NCBI GenBank assembly: GCA_949752745.1
Contig: OX457024.1
Coordinates: 50,179,347-50,243,346 of the forward strand
DNA length: 64,000 bases
Direction of reading: 5' to 3'
DNA from: Protula sp. h YS-2021
Taxonomy: Eukaryota; Annelida; Polychaeta; Sabellida; Serpulidae
Of this stretch, positions 22,330 through 33,380 are shown piece after piece. The notes beneath the pieces are model-generated. The model saw only the letters and a list, made by a program, of their open reading frames with translations. It did not search any database and was not told where the DNA came from. A program made the translations under genes and the position numbers. Every line of letters starts with the position of its first letter. Within the stretch, counting starts at the first letter, position 1.

Positions 22330-22960
22330 CTTACTGTCGTAAAACTTTGGTTAACGGTAGCGAATATTAGTACCCAACTGGCTATTACTGGTTTCTGTGC
22401 TTCATAAATATTGGCTGAAGTATTGGCAAGAAACTAATTTTTGTAGCAAAACCTGAACTCAACGCCTATGAGGCTATTACTTTTTTTTTCTTATCTTTTT
22501 TTTTTTTTGTGCTTAGCCAAAAAAGTGGTGAGAATATTGCTGAAAAAATCTGTCATTGAGTCTTACTAACTTGAAAATTTCGTTAACGGCAGTAGACATT
22601 ACTTTCTCCCCGGCTATTACTTTTTTTTTTGGGTGATTCGCCAAAATCTGATGGATATAGTAGAAAAACACAGTCATTAAAATCTCAAAGTCGCCAATTC
22701 GAAAAAAAGATTGGCGAAAACAATTCACTACAATCTTAACTGACGACAGAGAAATGGCCTTACTGTCTTGAAATTTTGTTTAAAGATATCGGTATTGGTA
22801 CTTACCTGGCAATTACTTTTTTTCGTAATTCGGGAAAAACTGGCAGAAGGATTTGCGAAAAACCAGTTTCTTATTAAAATCCCAATCAACTCTAGAGAGA
22901 AAATGTTACCGGTAATGGTTATTTTTCCGGGTTGAATTTCCTCCGGATACCTTGGCAAAC
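22330..22960 (+). repeat. Degenerate roughly 200-bp tandem repeat, about 3 copies
   Basis: Segments beginning CTTACTGTC or CTTACTAAC, followed by GTTAACGG-like and GGCTATTACT words, recur near 22330, 22552 and 22757. Each is followed by a CCAAAAA/GAAAAAC stretch. The same family reappears at 57420-57770. It is non-coding. Confidence 0.6.
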
Positions 22961-23074
22961 ACTGTTGTTTTTGTGTGGATGCAATGTCTCTGGACATTCA
23001 TGTGCGGAAACAGTGTATCGTTGAAGAAGAATTTACCACTTTATTTACCGTAACTTACGATTTGCTTTTTTCAG

Positions 23075-23155
23075 GGGACGTTTAAAAGACACAATTTTAG
23101 ATTGGGAAGGGAATTTGCCATACTTAGATCTGGATATGGCCAATTCTAGCTGTAG
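23075..23155 (+). CDS. SIRT6: SIRT6-like sirtuin, small internal exon
   Basis: This 81-nt exon is too short for ordinary ORF detection. After acceptor CTTTTTTCAG it reads GRLKDTILDWEGNLP then YLDLDMANSSC, matching the sirtuin strand that ends in ILDWE and LP. The first base completes the Arg codon from 19197, and the final AG is completed to Ser by the exon at 27331. The donor is TGTAG/GTATGT. Both joins keep the frame. Confidence 0.95.
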
Positions 23156-23177
23156 GTATGTATAAATTACTGCCAAT

Positions 23178-25425
23178 AATTATGTCTGCCCAATCGAGGG
23201 GAGACATATAGTGTTTGTGCGTTCTGTGCGTGTGTGTGTGAATCTGTGTGTGCCAGTCTGTTTTGAACAAAATATTGTATGTGAGATATCTCAAAAACTA
23301 TCTCAAAAACTCAGAAGTCGACTTCGAGCTCTTGTTTTTCCTTTACTAAGTTCTGTCAACTTTTGACGCGTGTTACGTTATTAATTGAGGTATATTTCGT
23401 TATTACGTAAAAATCTTGTGTGCAAAATTTCTCAACCATTGAACATCGGAGGAAGTTTAAACGTAGTGGGATTGTTGCTTGGTAGGTTTGACAGATTCTC
23501 TCAAGTTTTGTCGACCGTAGAACGAACAAGTGTGACGTAATTACGTAAAATATGTATATATTTTGAACAGACTGTTGTGTTTAAAATATCTCAATAACGG
23601 AAAGTCGAACGAATGGTTCTGTTAACTTTTGACGCTTGTATTGTATTTAAAAAGGCGTCTGATGTCATTAGGATAAAATCTTTTATATAAGATTTCCCAG
23701 AACATCGGAGACAGTTATACTTGGTGGAAGTCTTATTTTTTGAGTGCGAAAGATTCTGACGAATTTTGCCGGAGTAGAAGGACGGCATATTTCTTACATT
23801 GCCTGCAACTGACCTTTTAAGTTTGTTACTCACCTACAGGTATTAAGTAACATGTCACTCAGTCGGGGATCATCGTCGGTTGTGGTGCATTATGAGATCT
23901 TTATCTGATATAACAGACTGGAATGTGGGAAAGTTAAACACCTGAGTTGTATGTTTATGCTAAGACGCATTCAGCGAGGTGTTTGAGGAAACTTCCCTCA
24001 CGCTCCACTCACTGTCTCACCTTTTTGTCCGGATTTGGGAATATAGGGGAGGGATATGGATCCCGTTATGGCGTTACTCACAGTTCAGTAATATAATGAC
24101 TGACCACTAAATGTTATGTTCTTATTCAGAGGCCTCAGCGGATCTAGCCTTTTTTTTGTCGCTGCAAACTTGTTTTCATTTTGTTGCTCCACATATGGCT
24201 ATGATTAAGTAACAGGATAGTTTTGCAGTACCTGAAGGTTTTTCACTTTTAAAGGGGGTCATCTGAAATTTTGTATTATCACACGCAGCTCCCCATTTTA
24301 ATTTTAGCAGCATAATGCCCCCCCCCCGCCCCGTCGCTCCAAAGTGAGTTATCTGTTGCAAATTATGAAGAATGCCTTTCTAGTACTTTGTGGACGGTGG
24401 GATTGTACGAAAACAAGGTAATATGTCATGGCAATATATTACACTCAGGGCACAGTCCCTTACTGTAATGTTCGGCAGAAGGTTTAGGGTTGTATTTTAG
24501 AGTCGTATGTACATCAGATGGCCGGGGCGGGGAAGGAGTCGGGGGGAGAGGGGGTTGGCAGTGGACAAAAAAAAAAAATCAACAATCAAATAGGGACCAC
24601 CTTCAAGACTAGGATAAAAAGACTGGTAAAACCTATTTATTACGGCCACCTTCAAGACCCTGATAAAAGATGTAAACTAAAACGTGTTTGTAGTGACCAC
24701 ATTCCAAATTCGGATAAAAATACGTACGATAAAACCTGCCTGTGTTGACTTTCCAGACCCGGATAAAACAGAGCACGTATACTAAAACTGCTGTAGTGAC
24801 CAGCTTCCAGACCCGGATAAAAGGATATACACTGAAACCTGTTTTAGCGACCACCATCCAGACTCAGATAAAATAGACTTGTGGTAAAGTCCATTTTAAT
24901 GACTACCTTCCAAACCCAGAAAATAGACGTACAGTGAAAGCTCTTGGGAACAGGACAATTCCCCAGCCCCTTACGTACAGTGAAAGCTCTTTTGTGAATC
25001 ATAAATGCATACCTTAAACCTGTTTCTAGTGACCACCTTCCAGAATGGGTCTAGGACAGTCAATTCCCCCCCCCCCCGACAGTTCCCCCGCCCCGGAACA
25101 GTTGCCCCCGTAGGACAATTCCTCTCTGCAAGGGCTGTCCATTCGAAACATTTTTTTTTTCAAAAATAAAAAGGCAAAAGCTGGCTAATAAAATTGTTTG
25201 ACATGTTTGGTTTAGTTTTTCAATTTTTGACAATGATTACACTTGCAGAAATGAATCTTTTATTTTGGTAAACATTGATAAATGTTAATGGAAAATTATG
25301 TTTTTATCGTTGGGACCTTTATTTTGTTTACAAAAACAAGAAATTGAATGGGTGTCGATTGAAAGTGTGTGATATAAACCTGTGTTCTTATGTTTTGTTT
25401 GCAATGGCCGTTCTAGTTTAATGAG
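23178..25425 (+). repeat. Composite repeat copy IV
   Basis: The head ATGTCTGCCC pairs with GGGGAGACAT (hairpin, 23182-23213), followed by a GT-rich tract. Then come two diverged 311-bp-type units, the CCACTCAGTCGGGGATC block near 23860, and a block near 24370-24500. A 55-60 bp minisatellite (24590-24960; GACCACCTTC, GGATAAAA) follows, and the copy ends in GGCCGTTCTAGTT near 25420. It fills most of the SIRT6 intron before the 180-bp array. Confidence 0.7.
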
Positions 25426-25602
25426 ACGGAGGTCTTCTAAAATGTATAATATAAACCTGTTCTGTTACGCTTTGTTTAAAATGGCCATTGTAGTTTAATT
25501 AGACAGATATTTACTAAACAACGCCTATTTAAAAGTTTAAAAGAAATGCCGTGAGAATTGTTTAAAAAAAAATATTTTAGGCCTTTCCATATATATATAA
25601 TT

Positions 25603-26798
25603 ATCCGCCGGGAACCGGACGGATATTGTTTTCATTCTGTCCGTCTGTCTGTCCGTCTGTGCAATTTCAGTCTCACGCGCCTACAGGCCGCATTAGTGAG
25701 TGGATTGATTTAAGATTTTACCCAGGGGTGCTCCAAAGCATCCCGCAGTGCAGTGACCAGGATTCGACGGGATCGGAGCAAAATTGCCAAAATGGCAAAA
25801 CTTTAAAAAATTGCAGAAACTGAATAAGGACTTTGCATAACACACATCAGTCTCACGCGCCTACAGCCCGCATTAGTGGGTGGATTGATTTAAGATTTTA
25901 CCCATGGCTGCTCCTAAGCATCCCGCAGTGCAGTGACCAGGATTCGACCGGATCCGAGCAAAATTGTCAAAATGACAAAACTTAAAAAAATGGAAGAAAG
26001 GAATTAGGAATGAGCATAACACATATCGGTCTCACGCGCCTACAGGCCGCATTAGTGAGTGGATTGATTTAAGATTTTACCCAGGGCTGCTCCTAAGCAT
26101 CCCGCAGTGCAGTGACCAGGATTCGACCGGATCCGAGCAAAATTGCCAAAATGGCAAAACTTTAAAAAATGCAGAAACTGAATAAGGACTTTGCATAACA
26201 CACATCAGTCTCACGCGCCTACAGCCCGCATTAGTGGGTGGATTGATTTAAGATTTTACCCATGGCTGCTCCTAAGCATCCCGCAGTGCAGTGATCAGGA
26301 TTCGACCGGATCAGACTAAAATTATCAAAATGACAAAACTTTAAAAAATGGAAGAAATGAATTAGGAATGAGCATAACACATATCGGTCTCACGCGCCTA
26401 CAGGCCGGATTAGTGAGTGGATTGATTTAAGATTTTACCCATGGCTGCTCCTAAGCATCCCGCAGTGCAGTGACCAGGATTCGACCGGATCCGAGCAAAA
26501 TTGCCAAAATGACAAAACTTAAAAAAATTGCAGAAATTGAATAAGGACTTTGCATAACACACATCAGTCTCACGCGCCTACAGCCCGCATTAGTGAGTGG
26601 ATTGATTTAAGATTTTACCCAGGGCTGCTCCTAAGCATCCGGCAGTGCAGTGACCAGGATTCGACCGGATCCGACTAAAATTATCAAAATGACAAAACTT
26701 AAAAAAATGGAAGAAATGAATTAGGAATGAGCATAACACATAAATCAAGTATACAATTTGCGCGAACCCGGCGGATTCATGCTTCTCGAGCATCTAGT
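25603..26798 (+). mobile_element. Helentron-like element with 180-bp ABABAB core
   Basis: The 5' repeat ATCCGCCGGG (25603-25612) is perfectly inverted as CCCGGCGGAT (26767-26776). After the 5' hairpin comes a GTCC/GTCT tract (25637-25660). Six tandem units follow, starting at 25671, 25851, 26030, 26209, 26388 and 26568 (179-180 bp). Odd units end GGACTTTGCATAACACACA and even units end GAGCATAACACATA, so the true period is a dimer of about 359 bp. The 3' end is a hairpin (ATGCT and AGCAT, 26779-26793) followed by CTAGTTA. It is non-coding. Confidence 0.85.
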
Positions 26799-26830
26799 TA
26801 TAATGCAGTTCTATGAGTATTGCAGTTGCT

Positions 26831-26835
<5 letters not shown>

Positions 26836-26876
<41 letters not shown>
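26836..26876 (+). repeat. Poly-T tract
   Basis: A homopolymer of about 40 T lies shortly after the element at 25603-26798. On the minus strand it reads as poly-A. No adjoining retroelement body was recognised. Confidence 0.9.
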
Positions 26877-26878
<2 letters not shown>

Positions 26879-27330
26879 ATTTGAAGATTGAATTAAAATA
26901 TATTGCCCAAAATGATAAATTTCCACTAAATGTCCTAGATAACAATTTCCGCTGAATGTCGCTCTGCTAAATGGCGGAATGCCTAACATCTGATGTCAGA
27001 GTGCGGTGGCTGCCAAGTGGTTTTTGTACTGTGATATCGTGTCAAATTTTTAAAATGCCACTTTGTTGAATTTCTGTTCTGTAATTTGGCATTAATTTTC
27101 CCAAGGTAGTCCTCAACACAGCTTGCATTTGGCCTAAAACTCTCAAATGTCAGAAAAAGGTGCTCCTAATTGACGTTTTGCAATTCAGTCTTTCTTTCTT
27201 TCTTTATTTCTTCTTCTTCTCCCTCCCTCCCTCCTTCCCTTTTTTTGGTTTCTTCTTTTACCTTTGTAAAGTCTTCATTTTTACGGCTGGCACAGTGTCC
27301 ACGGGCATTCTTTTTTTTTTTTTTTTACAG

Positions 27331-27454
27331 CAAAGGCAAAGTGTGTCTTACATTAGGGACGTCATTACAAATTCTGCCGTGTGGAAACATGCCGCTACTT
27401 ACAAAGAAAAATGGGGGCAAATTTTGTATTGTTAATTTGCAGCCTACAAAACAT
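27331..27454 (+). CDS. SIRT6: SIRT6-like sirtuin, NAD-binding exon
   Basis: After a long T tract and TTTTTTACAG the exon reads [19 protein letters not shown], then [12 protein letters not shown] and [10 protein letters not shown], ending at [20 protein letters not shown] and IVNLQPTKH are the NAD-binding signature of SIRT6. The first base C completes the Ser codon started at 23154, and the exon ends in phase 0. Relative to the human motif as I recall it, LQIRPSG is LQILPCG here. The fold residues TLGTSLQ and VNLQ are intact. Confidence 0.96.
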
Positions 27455-27639
27455 GTAAGTACCATCTGTTTTACCAGGAGAAAAGAAATAGAAACAGTTC
27501 GCAGTAAATATTCCTTACTTCGAAATGGATTAATACTAGTTCTAATAACTCGAACAATATTTCTGATGAACATTTTTTAATCATATATTTTTGAAAAAAA
27601 TTTTGATTAATTCAACGAGAGGTGAAAGGCGATTTCTGT

Positions 27640-28070
27640 TTCTATTATTATTGCTTGATTTGACACTTGATTTTAACAACTGTCGAACGAAACGTCGGAT
27701 CAGCTTCAAACTTGGTTGGATTATTCATAGTTATGTCCGCCGGTTGGGATTGTATTTGACATATATTGGATAACGCATGGCATCATACGACGTCAAAAAA
27801 TGAAAAATGCGTCATCACTGCAACTGTAGAACGAAACGTTGGATAAGCTGCAAACTTGTTAGGATAGTACCTTGGGTGGGTCCGATGGTTAATGCAACGC
27901 ATGACGTCACATGCGTGCAAAACGTGCGGACATTTGACTTCGTTAACATGATAAATCTCGAATGAGAAATCTGACGCCGTGTGACGTCAAAACGCGATGC
28001 TTCTCGTATCAATTTGGGGAAGGGAGGTATGATACCAACCACACTGATGAGCGTCTGTTGGCGAGGGAAG
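27640..28070 (+). repeat. Degenerate repeat, related to 2.1-2.6 kb
   Basis: Two diverged units begin GAACGAAACGTCGGATCAGC (27683) and GAACGAAACGTTGGATAAGC (27830). Both contain TGACGTCA/TACGACGTCA words. The 2.1-2.6 kb stretch carries the same units. No gene is visible. Confidence 0.6.
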
Positions 28071-28764
28071 GGGGCACCGTGGCTTCGAAAGATGCAAACT
28101 AATTAAAATTTAAAATCTTTGAAAAAGGGTATGTACATTTAAATTTTGCCGAATGGTCATGCTAAACTCTCTCCTCCCCCGCGACCAGCAGTTTGCCGAA
28201 TGAAACGGTATATTATGTTACCTAACCCCAAATGAAGCCCTATTTTGTGCTTCGTTTCGTTTCGCTAATACTGTAAGCGCTTTATGATCGCGGTGTGTAC
28301 ATCACGGGCGAATTAGAAGCCCCCCATCAACACAGTACCCAGGTGTCACTAGAACAACGCATGAGCGGAGGCAAACCAAACGTGCTCATATTCAAAATGG
28401 AAATAATGACAAACAGCAAAGGAGGATAAAAGCTTATATAAGATTATAAAAGCTTTTACGTTGAATAAGGATTAAATGTGTTGATAAATTTTTCACTTTA
28501 ATTTTTTTCCATTTCTTTATCGGTAACGGCCATTTATTCAAGTACTGCGAACTTACAAACTTTTAAGTTTACCTCTCAAGTCTATTCAATTAATTTTGTT
28601 GATATCTTTAATATATCAATACCTAAAGTCCTCCATACTGTTTTAATCGTAACGTTTTTAAGAATTTGACGTCAACACCAGATTTTTTTATTGTGCTTAA
28701 AGTAATTTGTTTTAATTACTGTTACTTTAGGATAAAGTAACTGTTCTTTCTTCTGTTACTTTAG

Positions 28765-29109
28765 GATAAGAAGTGCGACATGAAAATCCATTACTATGTT
28801 GACGCGGTGATGCAGAGCTTGTGCAGACATTTAGATGTACACATTCCTATGTGGCATCGACCGTTCGTTAATATTGAAGCTACATATCCGAGGACAAACC
28901 AAATTAAATTCCCCAGATACATAGTGGAGGACTGCCTCGTTCTAAAATTCAAGAATGAATCCAAATCTGAATCTCATGAAGCTGAAATTTCTACTCAGTG
29001 TCAAAAAACTCAAAGTTTTACACCAAAGGAGGAAGACATAGGCTCCGAAAGCAAGGCGGTGGACAAAAGAGACACTAAGCTAAATGACAGTGAAGGCAAA
29101 GGTTTATGA
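28765..29109 (+). CDS. SIRT6: SIRT6-like sirtuin, terminal exon with stop
   Basis: The terminal coding exon follows acceptor TTACTTTAG. It reads DKKCDMKIHYYVDAVM then HLDVHIPMW, the end of the sirtuin Rossmann fold, which joins in frame to PTKH of the previous exon. After about residue 40 the sequence becomes a Lys/Glu/Ser-rich tail (SKSESHEAEIS, TPKEEDIGSES) ending at TGA 29107-29109. The tail, about 70 residues, is poorly conserved in the family and probably disordered; human SIRT6 has a Pro-rich tail instead. A near copy of the acceptor lies 34 bp upstream and would put a stop in frame. Confidence 0.95.
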   Translation, partial: DKKCDMKIHYYVDAVMQSLCRHLDVHIPMWHRPFVNIEATYPRTNQIKFPRYIVEDCLVLKFKNESKSESHEAEISTQCQKTQSFTPKEEDIGSESKAVDKRDTKLNDSEGKGL

Positions 29110-29640
29110 AGAAATGTATAACTGAGTGAAAATCATAAAGATTCAGTTTATTCGCTCGTCGTACGTTTGTTGGTTATCGAAGTCGTGAATGCGACGGAGC
29201 TCCGCTGCATCTCATTTACACTTGGACCGAGTCTCAATAGGTTACTGAATTACTTGAAATTCTGGAAGTTTCTCCCCCCCCCCCCCACTTTTTTTCACGC
29301 CGTATTTTCATCAGTTTCCACACAACTGCTGCAAAACAGCGAGAGCCAGGATAATGAAATCTGGCATACTTTGTATCCATACCAGGTGACCACCAGTCAG
29401 TTAGCCACTGGTCAGATGACCACCAGCGAAATGAAAAATAAAAGCGACCATTTGACCACCAGTGGAATTTGTAATATTTTTTTCTGTGTGGGGGGGAGGG
29501 GGGAGGTGGCGGGAGAAAGGTGAAAGGAGGCTAATTAATAAGAATACTGCACAACTGAGCAAACACTGTTTGACAGCGCGGAGTACGATGTGGGGATTTG
29601 GAGACAGCAGTCTGGCAGCGTACACATAATCTAGGAATTG
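29110..29640 (+). other. Downstream of SIRT6, 3' UTR likely
   Basis: This should hold the SIRT6 3' untranslated region. I see no clear AATAAA close to the stop codon. It contains a C-run (29274-29287), a short GACCACCAGT repeat (29390-29465) and a G-rich tract near 29490. No second gene is visible. Confidence 0.4.
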
Positions 29641-30520
29641 TGTCTCCCCGAGCAAGGGAATTTTTGCTTGCTGGGTCCGAAAGAGTCTTTCAAATTGTGT
29701 CATGTTGGCAACGAAAACGAGTGCGGCGTATAGCGTCATCACGTAAAATAAGCATATAATTTGGACGAAATCTCGTGTGCAAAATATCTCGCTAAGGAAA
29801 GGTCGTATCGCCTTACAGTTTTATGTGGGTATTCATTGGTTCAGACAGAGGACTTTCAACTTTTGACGCGTGTCATGAAATTACCTGTTGTTAAGCAAAA
29901 TATCTCAATAGCGGTAAGTCGGATCGAATTCAAACTTTCTTTTTTCACGTCGCATATTGATATGTGGGAGCTATTTTGTATCGGTTAACATTGTTTGCAG
30001 TACCTGGATGCATTTTTCGCTTTTAAAGTGGTCATCTCATATTTTGTGTCATGGCTATAACTACACTTAAGGTACATTCCGATAGCGTTACCTTGGGTGA
30101 AAGGGTCAGATTCGGGTAAAAAGACGTACGGTAAAATTTTGTCTTTACAAATTTCCAGAAGCGGATAAAAATGTAACGCACAGTAAACTTCAGACCTGGA
30201 TAAAAAGGATCTACAGTAAACCCGTTTTAGCGACCACCTTCCAGACTCGGATAAAAATACGTGCAGCAATATCTGCTTTAGTGACCACCATCTGTTCTGT
30301 TTATTTTTGTAGTTTTCACAGTGATTTATGATTATGTTTGCAGAAATGAATATTTTATTTCAGTAATAAAAACGAAAAGGAAAATGGTTTTTGGAGAATT
30401 ATGGGTTTAGTCGGGGAGACATTTTTTTGTTTACAAAAACAAGAAGTTAAGTACGTATCGATTGAAAGTATGTAATATAAGCCTGTACTCCTGTTTTTGT
30501 GTGCACTGGCTGCTCTAGTG
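29641..30520 (+). repeat. Composite repeat copy V
   Basis: The head TGTCTCCCCG (29641-29650) is perfectly inverted as CGGGGAGACA (30412-30421). Between them are 311-bp-type fragments and a 55-60 bp minisatellite (30110-30290; GTAAAACCCG/GTAAACCCG, CGACCACCTT). About 100 bp past the inner repeat it ends with GTGTGCACTGGCTGCTCTAG. The inner position of the right repeat and the CTCTAG end match the other copies. Confidence 0.65.
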
Positions 30521-30917
30521 ATGCGTTGGATTTGCTTTTGTAGATTTGTGTGACAGCAATGCTCTCACATAGGAATTGGTTGATGATAACAATAAATTAA
30601 GTGGTGCTGAAATGGTCGGTTTTTCCTTTCGCTGGTAGTCAAATGACCTGTGGTGATTTGTCGGATTGACCATATGGTTAAAAAAATTGTTATTTTCTGT
30701 CGTAAACATGTCACTTCACCACAGGCATTCCGAAATTGTCAAACATAATAATTCAAAAAGGTTTGTGAGGGGAACGTGGAGCATGGGAGGGGGGGGGGGT
30801 GTTGGGGTTGGGGGTACCACCACCCATGATGTCTGTGGCGGCTAACGTGTCTAATTTCACAAAAAAGACTTACATTAAAGCCTGTTTGTAGTGACCGTTT
30901 TCACACGTTTTCACCGT

Positions 30918-30923
<6 letters not shown>

Positions 30924-31012
<89 letters not shown>
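30924..31012 (+). repeat. (TA)n microsatellite
   Basis: About 90 bp of nearly pure TA dinucleotide, with one interrupting C at about 30992. Confidence 0.95.
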
Positions 31013-31092
31013 ATTTAAAGAGTCAGTTTTTTATAATATCATTAATTACACTATATCTGTTTAATTACTTGAAATTGATGCGTGAGTTCTTT

Positions 31093-31425
31093 ACCGAGAT
31101 TACCACCGATGTAATTGTTGTGTTCTCCATCATTTATAATCCACCTAGGGGCAACCTAGTTCTCCCCTTGATTTGATTGGCTTAGATTAGGAACAGATAT
31201 GATGTACCAAGATTACCACCGAGATAATTGTTGTGTTCTCCATCATTTATAATCCACAAGGCGCAACCTAAATTCTCACCCTTGATTTGATTGGCTTAGA
31301 TTAAGAAGAGATAATATTGAAGTAAAGGAATAACAGATAAAAAGATTACAAATGAAATTAGCAAGTCATTGATATAGCCAACTGCATGGGATTCTCCGCT
31401 ATTTATAATCCACATGGAAATGTGA
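31093..31425 (+). repeat. About 117-bp tandem duplication with partial third copy
   Basis: TTGTGTTCTCCATCATTTAT and then ATAATCCAC occur near 31119 and 31236. Both copies contain CTTGATTTGATTGGCTTAGA. A partial third copy (ATTTATAATCCACATGG) lies near 31399. It is non-coding. Confidence 0.75.
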
Positions 31426-31602
31426 TAATTATATGTCTCCCCCTCGGGGAGGCATATATTGTTCTTGGTCTGTCCTGCCGTCTGTCCGACCGTCCGTCCG
31501 TACGTCCGTCCGTCAGCAGCGATTTCTCAGTAACGAGGCAGCCGATTGCAACCGATTTTATACACGTGTTGCCTATAACCTACAGATGATGCCCATATAT
31601 TT
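31424..31602 (+). repeat. Element head with GTCC tract and core fragment
   Basis: A hairpin head (TATGTCTCCCC with GGGGAGGCATA) precedes a GTCC/GTCT tract (31474-31515). A core unit follows, containing GCAGCGATTTCTCAGTAACG and CACGTGTTGCCTATAACC. The same core occurs at 34560-34680 and 37505-37620. Confidence 0.6.
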
Positions 31603-31675
31603 AGTCCCTCACCGGGGGACTATAGCTTTCGGGTCTGCCTTTCCGTCCGTCTGTCCGTTTGTCGACACCTTTTTT

Positions 31676-32745
31676 GTTAACACACTCAAGCCTACATTTT
31701 TCGACCGATTGTTAAGATATTCTGTATATGGGTAGTACTGGAACGAACAAGGATCGGTATTGTAAATGAGCTATGTCGGCCCAAGGACATTGGCCCAGCT
31801 GAACTTCACAAATTTTCCCAATCCTTACTCAGTTGAATGAGTTTGTTAACACACTCAAGCCTACATTTCTGGATCGATTGTTGAAATCTTTTACATATAG
31901 GAAGTATTGGAACCAGCAAAGGTCGGTATTGTAAATGAGCTATGTCGGCCCAAGGACATTGGCCCAGCTGAACCCCAGAAATTTTCACAACCGTTACATA
32001 CTGGAATGAGTTTGTTAACACACTCAAGCCTGCATTTCTGCATCGATTGACAAGATATCTTAATTATAAGCAGTATTGGAACCAACAAGTGTTGGTATTG
32101 TAAATGAGCCATGTCGGCCGAAGGACATTGGCCCAGCTGAACTTCACAACTTTTCCCAATCCTTACTCATTTGAATCAGTTTGTTAAAACGCTCAAGCCA
32201 ACATTTTTGGATCGATTGTTGAAATCTTTTACATATAGGAAGTATTTGAACCAACAAAGGTCTGTATTGTAAATGAGCTCTATCGGCCCAAGGACATTGG
32301 CCCAGCTGAACTTCACAAATTTTCACAACCGTTACATACTGGAATGAGTTTGTTAACACTCAAGCCTATATTTTTCGACCGATTGTTAAGACATTTTATA
32401 TATGGGTAGTACTTGAACGAACAAGGATCGGTATTGTAAATGAGCCATGTCGGCCCAAGGACATTGGCCCAGCTGAACTTCACAACTTTTCCCAATCCTT
32501 ACTCATTTGAATGAGTTTGTTAACACACTCAAGCCTACATTTCTGGATCGATTGTTGAAATATTTTACATATAGGAAGTATTGGAACCAACAAAGGTCAG
32601 TATTGTAAATGAGCCTTATCTGCCCAAGGTCATTGGCCCAGCTGAACTTCAGAAATTTTCACAACCCTTACATACTGGAATGAGTTTGTTAACACACTCA
32701 AGCCTACATTTCTCGATCGATTGTTGAGCTATTTGAAACACAGGT
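31676..32745 (+). repeat. 169-bp tandem array, ABABAB order
   Basis: GTTAACACACTCAAGCC-type starts occur at 31676, 31845, 32014, 32183, 32352, 32519 and 32688, with steps of 167-169 bp. Units 1, 3 and 5 end with TTTTCCCAATCCTTACTCA. Units 2, 4 and 6 end with TTTTCACAACCGTTACATAC or a close variant. The actual repeating unit is thus a dimer of about 338 bp. Minus-strand frames across it are repeat translations. Confidence 0.93.
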
Positions 32746-32769
32746 AATATTAAGAGGAATATAATATAA

Positions 32770-33373
32770 TAAAAAAATGATTACTCAGTGTAGCAATATA
32801 ATTACAATCAGTGCAAGGGACTCGTCCAAAAATTTACTTACTGGAACAGATGTGCAGATTTTGTCACAGAGCATACATGAAACAGGCAATCTACCAACAA
32901 AAAAACTGCAAGTTGCTGTAGGCGCACGAATCATGCTAACCAAAAACTGAGATTTAAATGACATGTTGGTCAATGTATCCTGTGGTACAATACTGAAACT
33001 AGACCTACCAATAGAGAAACCATTATCAGGAGTAATATTTGTGAAATTTGACAATAGTGACATTGGAAGAAGTGCTTCACGCTCAAATCCACCAAGCCTC
33101 GAATGCCTTGCTCCTATTCGTCCAGTGACTGCAGCATTTACAATATTTCGTTCAACAGTTATACCAGTAGAACGAACACAATTTCCAGGTATTTTAGCTT
33201 GGGCTCTTACAGTTCACAAATCCCAAGGCAGTACCTATACAAGAATGGTCGGTAATCTAAAAAATGGCAAAGAAAGAAAAGCACCTGTATCACAAGGTCT
33301 CGTTTACACGATGCTCAGCTGTGTTACTTCTCGTAAAGGATTATCACTCATATGTTTGATTTGTCTCATATAA
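32770..33373 (+). pseudogene. PIF1-type helicase C-terminus (Helentron)
   Basis: The + strand reads TGNLPTKKLQVAVGARIML, a PIF1/Helitron helicase segment, then a TGA stop (32948-32950). It continues in the same frame to 33373: VNVSCGTILKL, then RTQFPGILAWALTVHKSQGS (helicase motif V/VI region), and LSCVTSRKGLSL. The Walker A and B motifs and the Rep domain are absent, so this is only the last third of the protein. A helicase of this kind unwinds DNA during rolling-circle transposition. One internal stop and the missing N-terminus make it non-functional. Confidence 0.88.
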
Positions 33374-33380
33374 AACTGAA

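Noticed and set aside
26758..26955. Open frame across the poly-T tract
   Set aside because: Poly-Phe/poly-Lys frames result from the homopolymer; there is no other coding evidence.
28731..28764. Upstream acceptor as the main start of the SIRT6 terminal exon
   Set aside because: It shifts the frame and meets a stop after 12 codons, while the acceptor at 28763-28764 joins perfectly to the preceding exon.
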